Assembly: GCF_017874735.1 (NCBI RefSeq)
Contig: NZ_JAGGLV010000005.1
Span: forward strand, 1-64,000
DNA from: Paenibacillus silagei
Lineage (GTDB): Bacteria > Bacillota > Bacilli > Paenibacillales > Paenibacillaceae
DNA: 64,000 bases
Direction of reading: 5' to 3'
Below are positions 62,227 to 64,000 of this stretch, one piece after another. How positions within the stretch are numbered: position 1 is the first letter of the stretch; the number at the start of each line of letters is the position of its first letter. Below the pieces are notes generated by a model. The model was not told the DNA's origin and did no database searches. It saw only the letters and a program-made list of their open reading frames with translations. A program made the translations under genes and the position numbers.

Positions 62227-63234
62227 CTAGATTAGTTTTTGTTCCAATGCCAGCTTCCTTACCTGCTCCTTGGTCAGCGGGATCTCTCCTTCGGAGCTGT
62301 AGGTGCCCGGCTTCGGCCTGCTTGCTTCCCGGTAGGACTGCGGTGCAGCATAGGCGGAAGGGACAATGTATACATCCTTTAATTCATAAGCGGTTAAGGA
62401 TTCCTCATGGGTCATCAGCTCTTCGTATCTCTTCTCACCGGGCTTCAGGCCGATCTCCAGGATCTCCACCTTAGACGACGGGCGAACCCCGTATTTCTTC
62501 GGCACCTCTTCGGCTACAACTTCAGCCAGATCCTTCAGCCTGATCACCGGCATCTTCAGAATAAAAGTCTCACCACCCTTCGCCAGCTGCAGGGACTGAA
62601 CGGTGAGCCGGGTCGCCTGCTCCAGGGTCATCATAAATCTGGTCATGGACAGATCTGTTACGGTGATCGCTCTGCCTTCTCTCGCCTGCTTCACAAACAA
62701 GGGAATGACAGACCCTCTGGAGCCCATCACATTCCCGAACCGCACGGTGCAGAACACGGTTTGGCCGGGGCCTCCCGAGGTGACGGCAGAGGAAATCAGC
62801 TTCTCAGCAGACAGCTTGGTGGCCCCGTAGTTGTTGGTCGGCGAAATGGCCTTATCTGTGCTTGTAAAAACGACCTTGCGTACCTTCTGCTGCTTCGCTG
62901 CCTGAATCACGTTATGAGTGCCGATAATATTCGTAAGTACAGCCTCGAACGGGTTATATTCACAGAAGGATACATGCTTCATAGCTGCGGTATGGAACAC
63001 ATAATCTATTCCCTCCATCGCAGCCAGCACACGGTCATAATTACGAACATCGCCAATCAGGTAGCGCAGCCTTGGATTTCCGTTCAGTTCATTCTGCAGC
63101 TCAAATTGTTTATATTCATCTCTGCTGAGAATCCGGATGACTTCAGGCTCCTGCTCTGCGATAAGCTTCACAATGCTTTTCCCGATGGTGCCGGTTCCGC
63201 CAATGACCAGAATTTTCTTGTTCCTAAAGAACAT
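62227..63234 (-). CDS. pseB: PseB-like UDP-GlcNAc 4,6-dehydratase
   Basis: Starts the pathway: inverting 4,6-dehydratase on UDP-GlcNAc. The 335-aa protein has ILVIGGTGTIGKSIV, the DKAxxPxNxYGATK signature (STDKAISPTNNYGATKLSAE, about residues 124-143) and RFGNVMGSRGSVIPLF. ATG 63234 follows a strong GGGGGGAGGAGG. The C-terminus is slightly longer than in Campylobacter PseB. CapD-type dehydratases are the nearest alternative. Confidence 0.9.
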   Translation of the reverse strand: MFFRNKKILVIGGTGTIGKSIVKLIAEQEPEVIRILSRDEYKQFELQNELNGNPRLRYLIGDVRNYDRVLAAMEGIDYVFHTAAMKHVSFCEYNPFEAVLTNIIGTHNVIQAAKQQKVRKVVFTSTDKAISPTNNYGATKLSAEKLISSAVTSGGPGQTVFCTVRFGNVMGSRGSVIPLFVKQAREGRAITVTDLSMTRFMMTLEQATRLTVQSLQLAKGGETFILKMPVIRLKDLAEVVAEEVPKKYGVRPSSKVEILEIGLKPGEKRYEELMTHEESLTAYELKDVYIVPSAYAAPQSYREASRPKPGTYSSEGEIPLTKEQVRKLALEQKLI

Positions 63235-63251
63235 CTCCTCCTCCCCCCTGT

Positions 63252-64000
63252 TCATAGCTTGGGTCTTCCCTGGATCAGGCGGTCCATTAATTCGGCAAGT
63301 CTCCGGCCGGATTGCTCAATCTGATAGGATTGCTGTAAGAACTTATCCTTCACAGCCTTGTAGTTTACTTTCTCTTTATTGCTGGAGAAATAATGGGCCA
63401 CCATTCGGGTCAGATCAGCCGGCTCTTTTTGAATATAGGGATCAAGAGCATCATAGTAATCATATTCACGGTTAGCCTGAATGAATTTGTAGACAAATAC
63501 GGGCTTATCGAACAAAAGGCCTTCGAGGGCAACCGTGGAGAGGGTGGCGACCACAGCGTCCGATTTCATAATCAGCTCACGGGTATCAGCCTTTCGGTCG
63601 GTAACCACATGAACATTGTTATATTCTTCTTCATACTCGGTATACAGCGAGATCAGCTTCTTGGACAGCTCCCAGGGATGGGGCTTAATAATCAACTGGA
63701 ATTGCGGATGTGAGGCCAACTGGGTAAGCAGGGTGCGGATCTTGTATTCGTCGAGCGTTGGTCCGGTAGCGATTAGTAAGGTGACTTTATGAGGGTCAAG
63801 CTGGTAGGTCTCCCGGAACGAATCTTTGGGGGTATGCTGTGCCGTAAAGATATCATCATAACGCGGGTGGCCGGTGATCACAATTCGCTCCGCTTCAAGC
63901 CCTCTTCTCGTATACCAGTCGTGTTCGTATTGCCCATAGATTCCAACATGACTGGAGAAAACAGGGATAAACGCCTCTTCCCCCATCAGTATTCCGTGCT
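63252..64000 (-). CDS. Glycan-assembly protein, partial (5' end outside window)
   Basis: The C-terminal 249 codons or so of a GT-B-like protein; the frame stays open to the window edge (HGILMGEEAFIPVFSSHVGIYG...). Motifs include RIVITGHPRYDDI, LLIATGPTLDEYKIRTLL, LIIKPHPWELSKK and SDAVVATLSTVALEGLLFDKPVFVYKF, the pattern of CDP-glycerol glycerophosphotransferase or capsule-type (SpsB-like) transferases. It precedes pseB in the same direction and is probably part of the glycan operon. The exact donor is unknown. Confidence 0.7.
   Translation of the reverse strand, partial: HGILMGEEAFIPVFSSHVGIYGQYEHDWYTRRGLEAERIVITGHPRYDDIFTAQHTPKDSFRETYQLDPHKVTLLIATGPTLDEYKIRTLLTQLASHPQFQLIIKPHPWELSKKLISLYTEYEEEYNNVHVVTDRKADTRELIMKSDAVVATLSTVALEGLLFDKPVFVYKFIQANREYDYYDALDPYIQKEPADLTRMVAHYFSSNKEKVNYKAVKDKFLQQSYQIEQSGRRLAELMDRLIQGRPKL

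Overview
The window reads as chromosomal DNA of a spore-forming member of the Bacillota, most likely Paenibacillus or a close relative. The case rests on strong AGGAGG-type ribosome binding sites, a PyrR attenuator, an isoleucine T-box, LL-diaminopimelate aminotransferase, spore-type genes (collagen-like exosporium protein, NucB-like DNase, YteA, YjcZ-like) and pentose/fructan-type ABC transporters of the LplB/YtcP class. Backbone genes are moderately GC-rich. Two segments stand out as AT-rich acquisitions.

Layout. 1-7760: a fructan/sucrose uptake and breakdown operon on the minus strand (two ABC permeases, lipoprotein binding protein, GH32 fructosidase, fructokinase) with a divergent LacI-type regulator and candidate operators between them. 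7800-15252: an AT-rich island bounded by an IS256-type remnant and an XRE regulator, carrying a CoiA-like zinc protein, a PD-(D/E)xK protein, a 1194-aa Ski2-like helicase and an Mrr-like nuclease on one strand. This looks like an anti-phage system related to Hachiman but larger. 15557-26717: tRNA-Leu followed by small, mostly spore or envelope related genes (cell-wall peptidase, YolD-like, GH26 mannanase, NucB, ImmA-like protease, UppP, collagen-like protein). 26799-32689: a decayed contractile-tail prophage (truncated sheath, tube, tail chaperone with an intact -1 frameshift site, tape-measure stub, broken integrase) with cargo genes inserted, next to tRNA-Ile2 and tRNA-fMet. 33629-42922: the complete pyrR-pyrB-pyrC-carA-carB-pyrF-pyrE operon with promoter, PyrR attenuator and terminator; pyrK/pyrD are absent. 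43279-49401: dapL, rluD-lspA, yteA and small membrane proteins. 49576-53837: a type-2 isoleucyl-tRNA synthetase with a T-box leader placed about 800 bp away from the gene. 53844-64000: a nonulosonic (pseudaminic-type) acid operon that runs off the window edge and includes a NeuB-cytidylyltransferase fusion.

How the parts work together. The sugar operon imports a fructoside, hydrolyses it and phosphorylates the fructose. The pyr operon is self-regulated by PyrR at an RNA hairpin. The pse genes build UDP-sugars stepwise to a nine-carbon acid and activate it, probably for flagellin, S-layer or spore surface glycosylation; no terminator is visible between this operon and ileS, so the T-box terminator may end both transcripts.

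Repeats are a striking feature. Four intergenic spaces hold degenerate arrays with a period near 50-52 bp, one 46-bp hairpin element occurs twice, two GC-rich elements of about 170 bp sit in inverted orientation in the ileS leader, and a 156-bp imperfect palindrome sits upstream of the pyr promoter. All assignments were made by eye from sequence; no database search was run.
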